The notes beneath the pieces are model-generated. The model was not told the DNA's origin. It did not search any database and was given only the letters and a program-made list of their open reading frames with translations. 46,886 bases of DNA from Pseudomonadota bacterium (GTDB lineage: Bacteria; Pseudomonadota; Alphaproteobacteria; Rhizobiales; Xanthobacteraceae), in NCBI GenBank assembly GCA_023386635.1, contig JAEWJH010000122.1:1-46886 (forward strand), read 5' to 3'. Position numbers and translations under genes: made by a program. Positions 33,343 through 41,253 of this stretch are shown one piece after another; position 1 is the stretch's first letter, and each line of letters starts with the position of its first letter.

Positions 33343-33504
33343 ATGACCGGCGTTCTTGGAATTATCGGAACTTTGATCAGCCCGGCGCTCGCCGGCGCCT
33401 CGCTGCGCTGGACCATGAGCCGCGAAACGCTGGAGAACGCCAGCGCCCTGTGCCTCGTCGCCGGCCTTGGGATGCTCGGCGCGGCATTGCCCTGCTTCTG
33501 CTGA
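33343..33504 (+). CDS. Small hydrophobic protein (53 residues), hypothetical
   Basis: The frame starts at ATG 33343, preceded by a strong GGAGGGGGAG. The peptide has a hydrophobic first part (MTGVLGIIGTLISPALAGAS), a polar middle (RWTMSRETLENAS) and a hydrophobic end (LCLVAGLGMLGAALPCFC). It could be a small double-spanning membrane protein. The ribosome site and ordinary codon use support it, but no family is recognised and its size leaves doubt. Confidence 0.45.
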   Translation: MTGVLGIIGTLISPALAGASLRWTMSRETLENASALCLVAGLGMLGAALPCFC

Positions 33505-33555
33505 CATGTTCTGCGGCTCGCGGCGCCGATCGAGATCGAGTTGCCGCTGTGAATG

Positions 33556-34626
33556 CTAGTTCCGTCCGGACGCCGCCGGCTTGGCAGTCAGCGTGCGCAG
33601 GAAGGCAAGCAGATCGTTCTTCTCACGCCGCGTCAGATGCAGCGGGCGGATGTCGTCCGAACGGCTCGGCCGGTCGATTCCGCCTTTGTCATAAAGCGCG
33701 ATCACGTCCTGTAAGGACGCAACGGAGCCGTCGTGCATATAGGGCGCGCGCCGGTCGATTTCCCGCAAGGTTGGCACCTTGAAGGCGTAGCGCAGCTTTT
33801 CCGACGTCGGGAATAGGCGGCCGCGTCCGACATCGCCCCCGGTCGCGCTGCCGATGTCATGGAACGAGCCGTCGGTAAACGATGGTCCGCTGTGACAGGC
33901 CGCGCAATTGGCCTTGCCGTTGAACAGGATAAAGCCGCGCTTGGCGGCCCGGCCGATGGCGCGCTCGTCGCCCTTGATCCAGGCGTCGAATGGAGCATCA
34001 CGCGAGGTGATGGTTCGCTCAAAGGTGGCGAGCGCCAGCTCGATCTTGCGCTGGGTGACCTCCGGCGTATCGAAGGCGTCGGCGAACAGCGGGGCGTAGT
34101 CGGGATTCTCGTTGATCCGCCGGACGGCTTCCTCGGCGGACGGCATCCCCATATTGCCGGGGCTCAGGATCGGCGTGAACGCCACGGATTCGAGATCGGG
34201 GAATTTGCCGTCCCAGCCCAGCACCGGCACGGTCCAGATGTCGATCAGGGTCGGCGAGCGCAGCGCCAATGTCTGCCCGTTCGCCCCGAGTGCGCGGGCG
34301 CGTCCGTCGGCCCAGGCCAGGGATTGCTGATGGCAGGTTCCGCAGGAATGGGTGCGGGGGCCGGACAGCGCGGTATCGAAGAACAGCTTGCGACCGAGCG
34401 TGGCCTTGGCGTCGCTGAACGGGTTGTCCGGGGGAAAATCAGATTTGGCCGGCCGGCGGTAGAGAGCCTTGAGCTTGGCCATAGCCGACGATGCGGCCGG
34501 GGAGGAGGCAGGCGCTCGCGCGCTCGCGGCGGCGGTCCGTCCCTCGGGGGCGGCATCCACTCCACGATTCCACCAAAACACAAATGCCAGCGGTAAAATC
34601 ACCGCGATTGCGAGGCGATAGCGCAC
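33556..34626 (-). CDS. Di-heme cytochrome c peroxidase / MauG-like protein
   Basis: The 356-residue protein starts at GTG 34626, with GATGGGAAA before it; the frame continues upstream, but without family sequence. An N-terminal membrane/signal helix (YRLAIAVILPLAFVFWW) is followed by an Ala/Ser linker. Two c-heme sites follow, CGTCH (residues 95-99) and CAACH (241-245), with FFDTALSGPRTHSCGTCHQ, SPTLIDI, FAFERT-like TFERTITS and VPTLREIDRRAPYMHDGS typical of CcpA/MauG proteins. It is a periplasmic heme enzyme that reduces peroxide or oxidises a protein or organic substrate. The nearby cupredoxin could be its redox partner. No methylamine dehydrogenase genes are present. Confidence 0.9.
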   Translation of the reverse strand: MRYRLAIAVILPLAFVFWWNRGVDAAPEGRTAAASARAPASSPAASSAMAKLKALYRRPAKSDFPPDNPFSDAKATLGRKLFFDTALSGPRTHSCGTCHQQSLAWADGRARALGANGQTLALRSPTLIDIWTVPVLGWDGKFPDLESVAFTPILSPGNMGMPSAEEAVRRINENPDYAPLFADAFDTPEVTQRKIELALATFERTITSRDAPFDAWIKGDERAIGRAAKRGFILFNGKANCAACHSGPSFTDGSFHDIGSATGGDVGRGRLFPTSEKLRYAFKVPTLREIDRRAPYMHDGSVASLQDVIALYDKGGIDRPSRSDDIRPLHLTRREKNDLLAFLRTLTAKPAASGRN

Positions 34627-34732
34627 GGGTTTCCCATCGCTGCTGTCCCAGCAAGATGCGGGGGTTACGCTTAAGAAACGGTTGCCATTGGTTTTTATCG
34701 ATTGGCTGAAGAAAACGCTTCGGAAATCTGCC

Positions 34733-34763
34733 AGCAAAAAGCCGCCCGGAGGGGCGGCTTTTC
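34733..34763 (-). terminator. Rho-independent terminator after the Liv-type receptor gene
   Basis: AAAAGCCGCCC (34737-34747) pairs with GGGCGGCTTTT (34752-34762) over a 4-base loop. On the minus strand a T-run follows, 20 bases after the stop of the receptor gene at 34783. Confidence 0.85.
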
Positions 34764-34782
34764 GTCGTAACGGGGATTGGCG

Positions 34783-36009
34783 CTATTTCTTGCCGATCGT
34801 GCAGGCCGGGTCCGGTGGGCCGAACGCGTCCTCGCCTTTGATGGTGGCGAGGATCTTGTAGTAGTCCCACGGCGCTTTCGACTCTTCCGGCGTCTTGACC
34901 TGAACGAGCACGAGGTCATGAACCATCAGGCCGTCTTCGCGCAGCTTGCCGTTGCGGGAGAAGAAGTCCTCGATGGGCTTCTCGCGCATCTTGGCGGCGA
35001 CCTTCAGCGGCTCGTCGGTGCCGGAGTCTTTCACCGCCTGCAGATAATGCGTCACCGACGAGTAGACGCCGGCCTGCCACATGGTCGGCATCCGGTTCAT
35101 CTTCTCGAAGTAGCGCTTCGACCAGGCGCGGGTCTTGTCGTCCATGTCCCAGTAGAACGAGGTGGTAAGGACGAGGCCCTGCGCGGTCTTCAGCCCGAGC
35201 GCGTGAATGTCGGTGATGAGGACGAGCAGGCCGGCGAGTTGCTGGCCGCCCTTGATGATATTGAACTCGGAGGCGAGCTTGATCTCGTTGGTGTTGTTGG
35301 GCGGGCCACCGGCGATGCCGATCACCTGCGCCTTCGACGCTTGCGCCTGCAGCATGAACGACGACAACTCCGGCGCCGCGAACGGCGGCTTCACCGAGCC
35401 GACCACCTTTCCGCCATTGGCGTTGATCACCTCGCTCGCGTCCTTCTCCAGCGAATGGCCGAACGCATAGTTGTCGGTGATGAAGAACCAGCTCTTGCCG
35501 CCGCGCTTGGTGATCTCCTTGGCGGTGCCGACCGCCAGCGCGCGGGTGTCGAACACCCACTGGATCGCATAGGGCGTGCAGAACTTCCCGTGGAAATCGG
35601 TGGAGCCGGTGGAGTGGGTGATGAAGAGCTTCTGCTTTTCCTTGGCGACGTTCTGCACCGCGAGGCCGACCGAGGAAACCGGCACGTCGACGATCAGATC
35701 GACCTGATCGACGTCATACCAGCGCCGCGCGATGCCGGCGCCGACGTCGGGCTTGAGCTGGTGGTCGGCGAAGATCAGTTCGATCGGTTTGCCGTTGACC
35801 TTGCCGCCGAAGTCGTCGACCGCCATCTGCGCGGCGGTGACAGAACCTTGTCCGGTCGGCGTCGAGGCCGGGCCGGACATGTCGGTCAATACGCCGATCT
35901 TTACTTTATCGTCGGAGACCTGTGCTTGCGCAACGCTCGCAAGCGACACGCCCAGCAGCAAGCCGGTCAAGCCTGCCGCAATACCTCTCCCAGCAAGAGC
36001 ACTCCGCAT
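34783..36009 (-). CDS. ABC transporter substrate-binding protein, branched-chain amino acid (LivK) type
   Basis: The 408-residue receptor has a Sec signal (RGIAAGLTGLLLGVSLASVA, cut after AQA) and then KIGVLTDMSGPASTPTGQGSVTAAQMAVDDFGG, the Peripla_BP_6 opening. It contains GIARRWYDVDQVDLIVDVPVSSVGLAVQNVA and STGSTDFHGKFC. A good GGGAGAAA site precedes ATG 36009. It lies 102 bases after a hyuB gene and on the same strand, so it may be the last gene of that operon. No permease or ATPase follows it; those encoded at the right end of the window could serve it. Family members bind many aromatic acids and amides besides amino acids. Confidence 0.9.
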   Translation of the reverse strand: MRSALAGRGIAAGLTGLLLGVSLASVAQAQVSDDKVKIGVLTDMSGPASTPTGQGSVTAAQMAVDDFGGKVNGKPIELIFADHQLKPDVGAGIARRWYDVDQVDLIVDVPVSSVGLAVQNVAKEKQKLFITHSTGSTDFHGKFCTPYAIQWVFDTRALAVGTAKEITKRGGKSWFFITDNYAFGHSLEKDASEVINANGGKVVGSVKPPFAAPELSSFMLQAQASKAQVIGIAGGPPNNTNEIKLASEFNIIKGGQQLAGLLVLITDIHALGLKTAQGLVLTTSFYWDMDDKTRAWSKRYFEKMNRMPTMWQAGVYSSVTHYLQAVKDSGTDEPLKVAAKMREKPIEDFFSRNGKLREDGLMVHDLVLVQVKTPEESKAPWDYYKILATIKGEDAFGPPDPACTIGKK

Positions 36010-36111
36010 TGTCGTTTTCTCCCGGTCTGTTTTGTCATTGTTGATTCAGTCTTGAGCTGATTCCGTCGTGAACGCATCAGAGGCCGAAACGAGAGAACGG
36101 TGCGATGGATT

Positions 36112-37671
36112 TCAGGCCGCGCCGTAACCCCCGCCGCCCGGCGTTTCCAGGGTGACCTGATCGTCGGGCTTCATCACCATTTTCCGAGCTTCGCTCACCG
36201 GCTTGCCGTTGACAAGGAAGCGTCCGGCTGCGCCGGGCTTGCCGCCGGCCAGGCCTTCCGGGGCGAGGTTGGTTCGGCTCGCCACCGTATTGAGCAGCCA
36301 GTCGGTCTTGGTCCGCATGGTCCACTGGATGATCTGTCCGTTGCCGCCCGGTGAGGCGCCGGCGCCACCGGAGCCTTCGCGCAATTCCTTGCGGGTGAAC
36401 AGGATCGGCATCGACGCTTCCAGCACCTCGATCGGCACCGCGGCGACGCCGGTCGGATAGCAGGTGGCCGACGGACCCGGCTTGGTCTGTCGCGCGCCCA
36501 TGCCGCCGGAATAGTTGAACATCGACGAGGTGAAGGGGTCGCCGCGATCGTCGCGGCCCTGGATCTGGATGGTCCAGACCGCGCCCGAACCCTCGGCCAG
36601 CACGCGCTCCGGCATCACATGATAGAGCGCCTTGAGGATCGGCATCGGCACATACATGCCGACGACGTGACGGGCGTTGACCGGCACCGGATACTTGCAA
36701 TTGACGATGCAGCCTTCCGGCGCGACCACCTTGATCGGTGCGAGGCTGCCGAAATTGTTCGGCAGTTCGGGATCGAGGCAGGAGCGGATCGCGAAGGTGG
36801 AATAGGCGTGGGTGTAGTTCATCACCACATTAATGCCATAGGGGCTCGGGCCCGAACTGCCGGCGAAGTCGATGGTGATCTCGCCGAGCTTCGGATCAAT
36901 CGTCACGGCGGTCTTGAGCGTGATCACGTCGCCGCCCGGCACGTCGAACGAGCTTTCGCCATGATAGGTGCCGGCCTTGAGCTTGCGGATCGATTCCCGC
37001 GTCGCCTTCTCCGAGCGCGAGATGATCTCTTCCGACAATTCGTCGATGTCCTCGTAACCCTGCCGGTCGAGCAGCGCGGAGAGCCGCTTGCCCGCGAGCC
37101 TGGCGCTCGAGACCTGCGCGGCGAGGTCGCCGAACACGTGATCGGGCGTACGCACGTTGCGGCGGATCATCTCGAACAGCGTCTTGTTCGGCTCGCCCGC
37201 GTCGTAGAGCTTGAGCATCGGAATCCACAAGCCTTCCTCGTGGATGTCGCGGGCGCCGGCGCCGACGCCGTAGCCGCCGATGTCGGTGTGGTGGATGGTC
37301 GAGCCGAAGAAGCCGATCAGCTTGCCCTTGTGGAACGCGGGCAGCATCACCGTGATGTCGAAGAAGTGTCCGGCGGACAGCCACGGATCGTTGGTGATGA
37401 GCACGTCGCCTTCGCGCAGCGTCTGCGTCGGGAACGCCTCGACGAAATGCTTGCCCGCGGCGGCGAGCGAATTGATGTGGCCGGGCGTGCCGGTCACCGC
37501 CTGCGCCACCATGCGGCCGCGCTTGTCGAACAGAGCGTTGGCGAGGTCGCCCGCTTCGCGCACGATCGGCGAGAAGGCGATGCGCTGCAGCGCCTTCGCC
37601 TGTTCGCTGACGATGCTGATGATGTTGCTCCAGACGATCTCGAGCTCGATGCCGTCCAAGGTAACGCCCAT
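36112..37671 (-). CDS. hyuB: Hydantoinase B / oxoprolinase B-type subunit (third copy)
   Basis: This 519-residue HyuB starts at ATG 37671, five bases after the hyuA stop. It has GIELEIVWSNIISIVSEQAKALQR, GDVLITNDPWLSAGHFFD, IHHTDIGGYGVGAGARDIHEEGLWIP and a C-terminal LETPGGGGYG, the standard family skeleton. An in-frame ATG 30 bases earlier (37701) lacks a ribosome site. With HyuA it should form an ATP-dependent hydrolase or carboxylase. The pair is divergent from a ring-cleavage operon, so it may act on a cyclic or keto product of an aromatic or heteroaromatic compound. Confidence 0.92.
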   Translation of the reverse strand: MGVTLDGIELEIVWSNIISIVSEQAKALQRIAFSPIVREAGDLANALFDKRGRMVAQAVTGTPGHINSLAAAGKHFVEAFPTQTLREGDVLITNDPWLSAGHFFDITVMLPAFHKGKLIGFFGSTIHHTDIGGYGVGAGARDIHEEGLWIPMLKLYDAGEPNKTLFEMIRRNVRTPDHVFGDLAAQVSSARLAGKRLSALLDRQGYEDIDELSEEIISRSEKATRESIRKLKAGTYHGESSFDVPGGDVITLKTAVTIDPKLGEITIDFAGSSGPSPYGINVVMNYTHAYSTFAIRSCLDPELPNNFGSLAPIKVVAPEGCIVNCKYPVPVNARHVVGMYVPMPILKALYHVMPERVLAEGSGAVWTIQIQGRDDRGDPFTSSMFNYSGGMGARQTKPGPSATCYPTGVAAVPIEVLEASMPILFTRKELREGSGGAGASPGGNGQIIQWTMRTKTDWLLNTVASRTNLAPEGLAGGKPGAAGRFLVNGKPVSEARKMVMKPDDQVTLETPGGGGYGAA

Positions 37672-37676
37672 GGTGA

Positions 37677-39743
37677 TTAATCCTTTGTCGCCATGATGCA
37701 CCCGGTCTTGTCGACCTTGGCGCGCCAGCCGGGAAGAATGATGATGGTGGTCTCGCGTTCCTCGATGATCGCGGGTCCGTCGATGCTCTGGCCCTGCGCC
37801 AGCTCACGCCGCGCATAGACCGGCGCCTGCACGTCGTCGCCGTTGAAGCGCGCGCTGCGGGTGCGGATCGGTTTCGCCGGCTCTCGCTTCAGGTCGATCT
37901 TGCTGTCGCGCGAGGCGAGGGGGCCGGTTGCCACCAGCCGCCACGACACGATCTCGATGTCGACCTCCGGCAGCCGCATGCTGTAAAGCTTCTCGTATTC
38001 CTTCTCGAACACTTCGCGCACCGCGGCGGCATCGTGCTTCTTGCGCGGATCGGTGTCGAACCAGGCGGTCACTTCGTTCTGCTGGCCGAAATAGCGCATG
38101 TCGGCCCCGAACTTGAAGGTGATTTCGTTCGGTTTGCAGCCGGCGCTGGCGAGACCCTTGCGCGAGTCGTCCACCAGCTTGTCGATGATGCCGTCGACGC
38201 CGTGCCAGTCGACCGCGGACAGCCGCGCCAGCGCGCCCTGACTCAGGTCGAGCCGCGGCGGCGTCACCAGCGTGCCGAACGCGGACAACACGCTCGCCAG
38301 CGGCGGATAGATCACCATCGGGCTTTCGAGCAGATCAGCGACGTAGCAGGCATGGACCGGACCGGCGCCGCCGAATGCGAACAGCGGCACGCCCCGATAG
38401 TCGATGCCGCGATCGACCGCGTGGGCGCGTGCCGCGGCAGTCATGGATTCGCCGACCACACGATAGATGCCGGCGGCGACGTCGCGCGTCGAGGTGCCGA
38501 GCTTCTTGCCGAGTTCGCCCATCTGCTTCTCGGCGCCTTTGAGATCGAGCTTCATGTCGCCGCCGAGAAAGTTGTCGGCGTCGAGATAACCGAGCACGAG
38601 ATCGGCGTCGGTGACGGTCGGATTGGTGCCGCCGCGACCATAGGCGACCGGGCCGGGCGTCGAGCCGGCGCTTTGCGGGCCGACCTTGAGCAGACCGAGA
38701 TTGCTGACCGAAGCGATGCTGCCGCCGCCGGCACCGATCTCGATCATATCCACCGAGGGAATGAGGATCGGCAGGCCGCTGCCCGACTTGAAGCGATAGA
38801 TGCGGTCCACCTCGAAATTGCCGGTCACCAGCGGATGGCGATCCTCGATGATGCAGGCCTTCGCGGTGGTGCCGCCCATGTCGAACGAGAGGAGCCGGTC
38901 GAGGCCGAGCACTTCGGCGAAGTAGGCGGCTGCGAGCGCGCCCGCGGCCGGGCCGGATTCGACCATGCGGACGGGGAAGATCTTGGCGATCTCGACGCCG
39001 ATCACGCCGCCGTTGCTCAACATGATTAGCGGCTCGTTGCCGAAGCCGCGCTTCTTGAGACCCGCCACCAGCGCATCGAGATAGGGGCCGGTGATCGGCG
39101 CCGTATAGGCGTTCATCACCACCGTCGAGGTGCGCGGATATTCGCGGATCTGCGGCGCGACGTCCGACGAGATCGACACATAGAGATTCGGAATACGCTT
39201 TTTCAGAACGTCGCGCATCGCCCGCTCGTTAGCGGGATTGAGATAAGCGTTGAGGAACGAGATCGCGACCGAGACGACGCCTTTGGCCTTGAGGTCGTCG
39301 GCGACGGCTTCGGCCGCTTTCGTATCAAGCGGTGTGTGTACGTCGCCGGTGGCCAGCACGCGCTCCTTCACGCCAAACGTCATGTCGGAGCCGACCAGCG
39401 GCTCGGGGAATTCGATCTGCGGATCGAACATCTCATAGCGATGCTCGTCGCGGATCGTCAGGATGTCGCGGAAACCCTCGGTGACGAGCAGCGCGGTGCG
39501 CGGACCCTTGCGCTCGATCACCGCGTTGGTGACGACGGTGGTGGCGTGCACCACCACGTCGGTGACGGCGGCGGGCTTGATGCCGGCCTTTGCCAGCGCG
39601 GAATCGACGGCACGGAAGAAGCCGACGTCGAGCTGTTCGGGGGTCGTCAGCGTTTTATCGACCCAGGTCTGGCCGCTGTCGCTGCGCAGAACAACGTCGG
39701 TGAATGTGCCGCCGATATCGACGGCCAGCGCGTAACTCGGCAT
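37677..39743 (-). CDS. hyuA: Hydantoinase A / oxoprolinase A-type ATPase subunit (third copy)
   Basis: The 688-residue HyuA starts at ATG 39743 behind GGGAG. The N-terminus YALAVDIGGTFTDVVLRSDSG gives the ATP-phosphate motif; later come LSFDMGGTTAKACIIEDR, IGAGGGSIASVSNLGLLKVGPQ and GPVAYGRGGTNPTVTDADLVLGYLD. It is the first gene of hyuA-hyuB and perhaps the receptor gene after it. A near-consensus promoter lies upstream (39813-39841). It is divergent from the ligA-like operon over a 246-base gap. As with the other copies, substrate and reaction type are not visible. Confidence 0.92.
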   Translation of the reverse strand: MPSYALAVDIGGTFTDVVLRSDSGQTWVDKTLTTPEQLDVGFFRAVDSALAKAGIKPAAVTDVVVHATTVVTNAVIERKGPRTALLVTEGFRDILTIRDEHRYEMFDPQIEFPEPLVGSDMTFGVKERVLATGDVHTPLDTKAAEAVADDLKAKGVVSVAISFLNAYLNPANERAMRDVLKKRIPNLYVSISSDVAPQIREYPRTSTVVMNAYTAPITGPYLDALVAGLKKRGFGNEPLIMLSNGGVIGVEIAKIFPVRMVESGPAAGALAAAYFAEVLGLDRLLSFDMGGTTAKACIIEDRHPLVTGNFEVDRIYRFKSGSGLPILIPSVDMIEIGAGGGSIASVSNLGLLKVGPQSAGSTPGPVAYGRGGTNPTVTDADLVLGYLDADNFLGGDMKLDLKGAEKQMGELGKKLGTSTRDVAAGIYRVVGESMTAAARAHAVDRGIDYRGVPLFAFGGAGPVHACYVADLLESPMVIYPPLASVLSAFGTLVTPPRLDLSQGALARLSAVDWHGVDGIIDKLVDDSRKGLASAGCKPNEITFKFGADMRYFGQQNEVTAWFDTDPRKKHDAAAVREVFEKEYEKLYSMRLPEVDIEIVSWRLVATGPLASRDSKIDLKREPAKPIRTRSARFNGDDVQAPVYARRELAQGQSIDGPAIIEERETTIIILPGWRAKVDKTGCIMATKD

Positions 39744-39799
39744 TCGGCTCCCTCAGTCGTTCCGCGAAAAGCGGTGGTTGTTTCTCAGTGTGGAACAAG

Positions 39800-39814
39800 G
39801 TTTCTGATCGAAAC
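39800..39814. promoter_or_regulatory. Inverted repeat GTTTC-N5-GAAAC near the hyuA promoter
   Basis: The 5+5 dyad with centre TGATC lies across the expected start of transcription of the minus-strand hyuA promoter. GGAACA (39792-39797) and its inverse TGTTCC (39885-39890) also flank the gap. An IclR protein encoded at 44462 is a possible binder. Confidence 0.35.
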
Positions 39815-39841
39815 TATAAAAACAGCGATTTTTCCTGTCAA
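39813..39841 (-). promoter_or_regulatory. hyuA (third copy) promoter
   Basis: On the minus strand, TTGACA (39841-39836) and TATAGT (39818-39813) are separated by 17 bases. A weaker divergent -35, TTGACG (39856-39861), with TTAGCC 17 bases on, may serve the ligA-like operon. Confidence 0.7.
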
Positions 39842-39989
39842 TTTCGATTCCATCATTGACGTTTCCAAAAATCGTTTGTTAGCCTGTTCCGTAGCAAAGA
39901 AGCGTGTCTCGAAAAATGACATGCGACAGAGCCTCGCTCACGGGGCCGGCAGGGAAAACCTGCGGGATGGAAGCACAAGGACGGCCGTC

Positions 39990-40367
39990 ATGGCAGGCGC
40001 CACATATCGCGATACCCCCATTCCCGGCACGTCGGTCTTCACCGGCGCGCGCTCGCGGCAGGGCTACCGCATCAACAAGTTTTCCATGTCGCTGACCGAC
40101 CCGGCCAACCGCGACGCCTTCAAGGCGGACGAGGCCGGCTATATGCGCCGCTTCGGCATGACCGACGCGGAGATCGATCTGGTGCGCAAGCGCGACTGGA
40201 AGGGCCTCGTCGCCGCCGGCGGCAATATCTACGTGCTGATCAAGGTCGGCGGCGCGGTCGGCGAAAATCTTCTGAAGATGGGCGCGCAGATGCGCGGCGA
40301 GAGCTTCGATGAGTTCATGAAGACGCGGCCGGGCCAGCAGGGCACGGCGGCGCCGAGAGATCACTGA
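39990..40367 (+). CDS. Extradiol ring-cleavage dioxygenase small subunit, LigA-like
   Basis: The 125-residue protein begins at ATG 39990 with AAGGA nine bases before it. It has the LigA pattern: INKFSMSLTDPANRDAFKADEAGYMRRFGMTDAEIDLVRKRDWKGLVAAGGNIYVLIKV in consecutive parts. LigA is the alpha chain of protocatechuate 4,5-dioxygenase and packs over the LigB active site. A LigB-like gene follows 13 bases downstream. An earlier in-frame ATG at 39919 is possible but adds a Arg/Gly-rich, non-family stretch. Confidence 0.9.
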   Translation: MAGATYRDTPIPGTSVFTGARSRQGYRINKFSMSLTDPANRDAFKADEAGYMRRFGMTDAEIDLVRKRDWKGLVAAGGNIYVLIKVGGAVGENLLKMGAQMRGESFDEFMKTRPGQQGTAAPRDH

Positions 40368-40380
40368 CGAGGATCATGAC

Positions 40381-41217
40381 ATGGCACGCATCGTCGGTGG
40401 CATCGGCTGTTCGCACGCGCCTTCGATCGCGCATTCGTTCGACCGCGGGTTGCAGAACGACCCGATGTGGAAGCCGCTCTATGACGGCTTCGAGCCGGCG
40501 AAGGCGTGGCTGGAAAAGCTCAAGCCCGATCTGATCGTCGCGGTCTACAACGACCACATGAACCGCTTTTTCTTCGACGCCTATCCGACCTTCGCGCTGG
40601 GCGTCGCGGATCAGCATCCGCAGGCGGACGAGGGCTGGGGCAAGCGCGATTTCCCGGACCTGCCGGGCAATGCCGAATTTTCCTGGCATCTGGCGCAGAG
40701 TCTCGTCGAAGACGAGTTCGATCCGACCATCTGTCAGGAAATGACTGTCGACCACGGCATTCTCTCGATCCTGCCGCTGCTCACCGACAACCGCTGGCCG
40801 GCGCCGCTGGTGCCGCTCGCCGCCAATGTGATTCAACATCCGCTGCCGACGCCGAAGCGCTTCTTCCATCTCGGCCAGGCGATCCGCCACGCGGTCGAGA
40901 CCTATCCGGAGGACCTGCGCGTGCTGGTGGTCGCGACCGGCGGCATGTCGCATCAGCTGCACGGCGACCGCTTCGGGTTCATGAATCCGCAGTGGGACAA
41001 TGAATTCCTCGACAAGCTCGAATCCGATCCGCAGGCGCTCGTCGCATTGCGTCATCACGACTACATGGAGCGCGGCGGCGCGGAATCGGTCGAGATGATC
41101 ATGTGGCTCGCCATGCGCTCGGCGCTCGGCGAGAAGGTGCGGCGCATTCACCGCCATTATTATGCGCCGATGCTCACCGGATACGGCCTGATCGTATTCG
41201 AAGGCGTCGACGGCTGA
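40381..41217 (+). CDS. Extradiol ring-cleavage dioxygenase catalytic subunit, LigB-like
   Basis: This 278-residue type II (LigB) extradiol dioxygenase starts behind GAGGATCATGAC. Iron and acid-base residues are in place: His 12 (GIGCSHAPS), His 59 (YNDHMN), His 125 (TVDHGI), His 191 (TGGMSHQLHG) and a Glu in GAESVEM. It opens a catechol-type ring using Fe(II) and O2. Protocatechuate, gallate and related 4,5-cleavage are the known LigB reactions. The hpaB/hpaC-like pair in the same operon probably makes its diol substrate. No hydratase, aldolase or lactonase for a normal protocatechuate meta-pathway is in view, so the ring compound may be something else. Confidence 0.92.
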   Translation: MARIVGGIGCSHAPSIAHSFDRGLQNDPMWKPLYDGFEPAKAWLEKLKPDLIVAVYNDHMNRFFFDAYPTFALGVADQHPQADEGWGKRDFPDLPGNAEFSWHLAQSLVEDEFDPTICQEMTVDHGILSILPLLTDNRWPAPLVPLAANVIQHPLPTPKRFFHLGQAIRHAVETYPEDLRVLVVATGGMSHQLHGDRFGFMNPQWDNEFLDKLESDPQALVALRHHDYMERGGAESVEMIMWLAMRSALGEKVRRIHRHYYAPMLTGYGLIVFEGVDG

Positions 41218-41253
41218 TCGCATCACATCTGCGGAGAGAGCCAGGGGTAAGCA

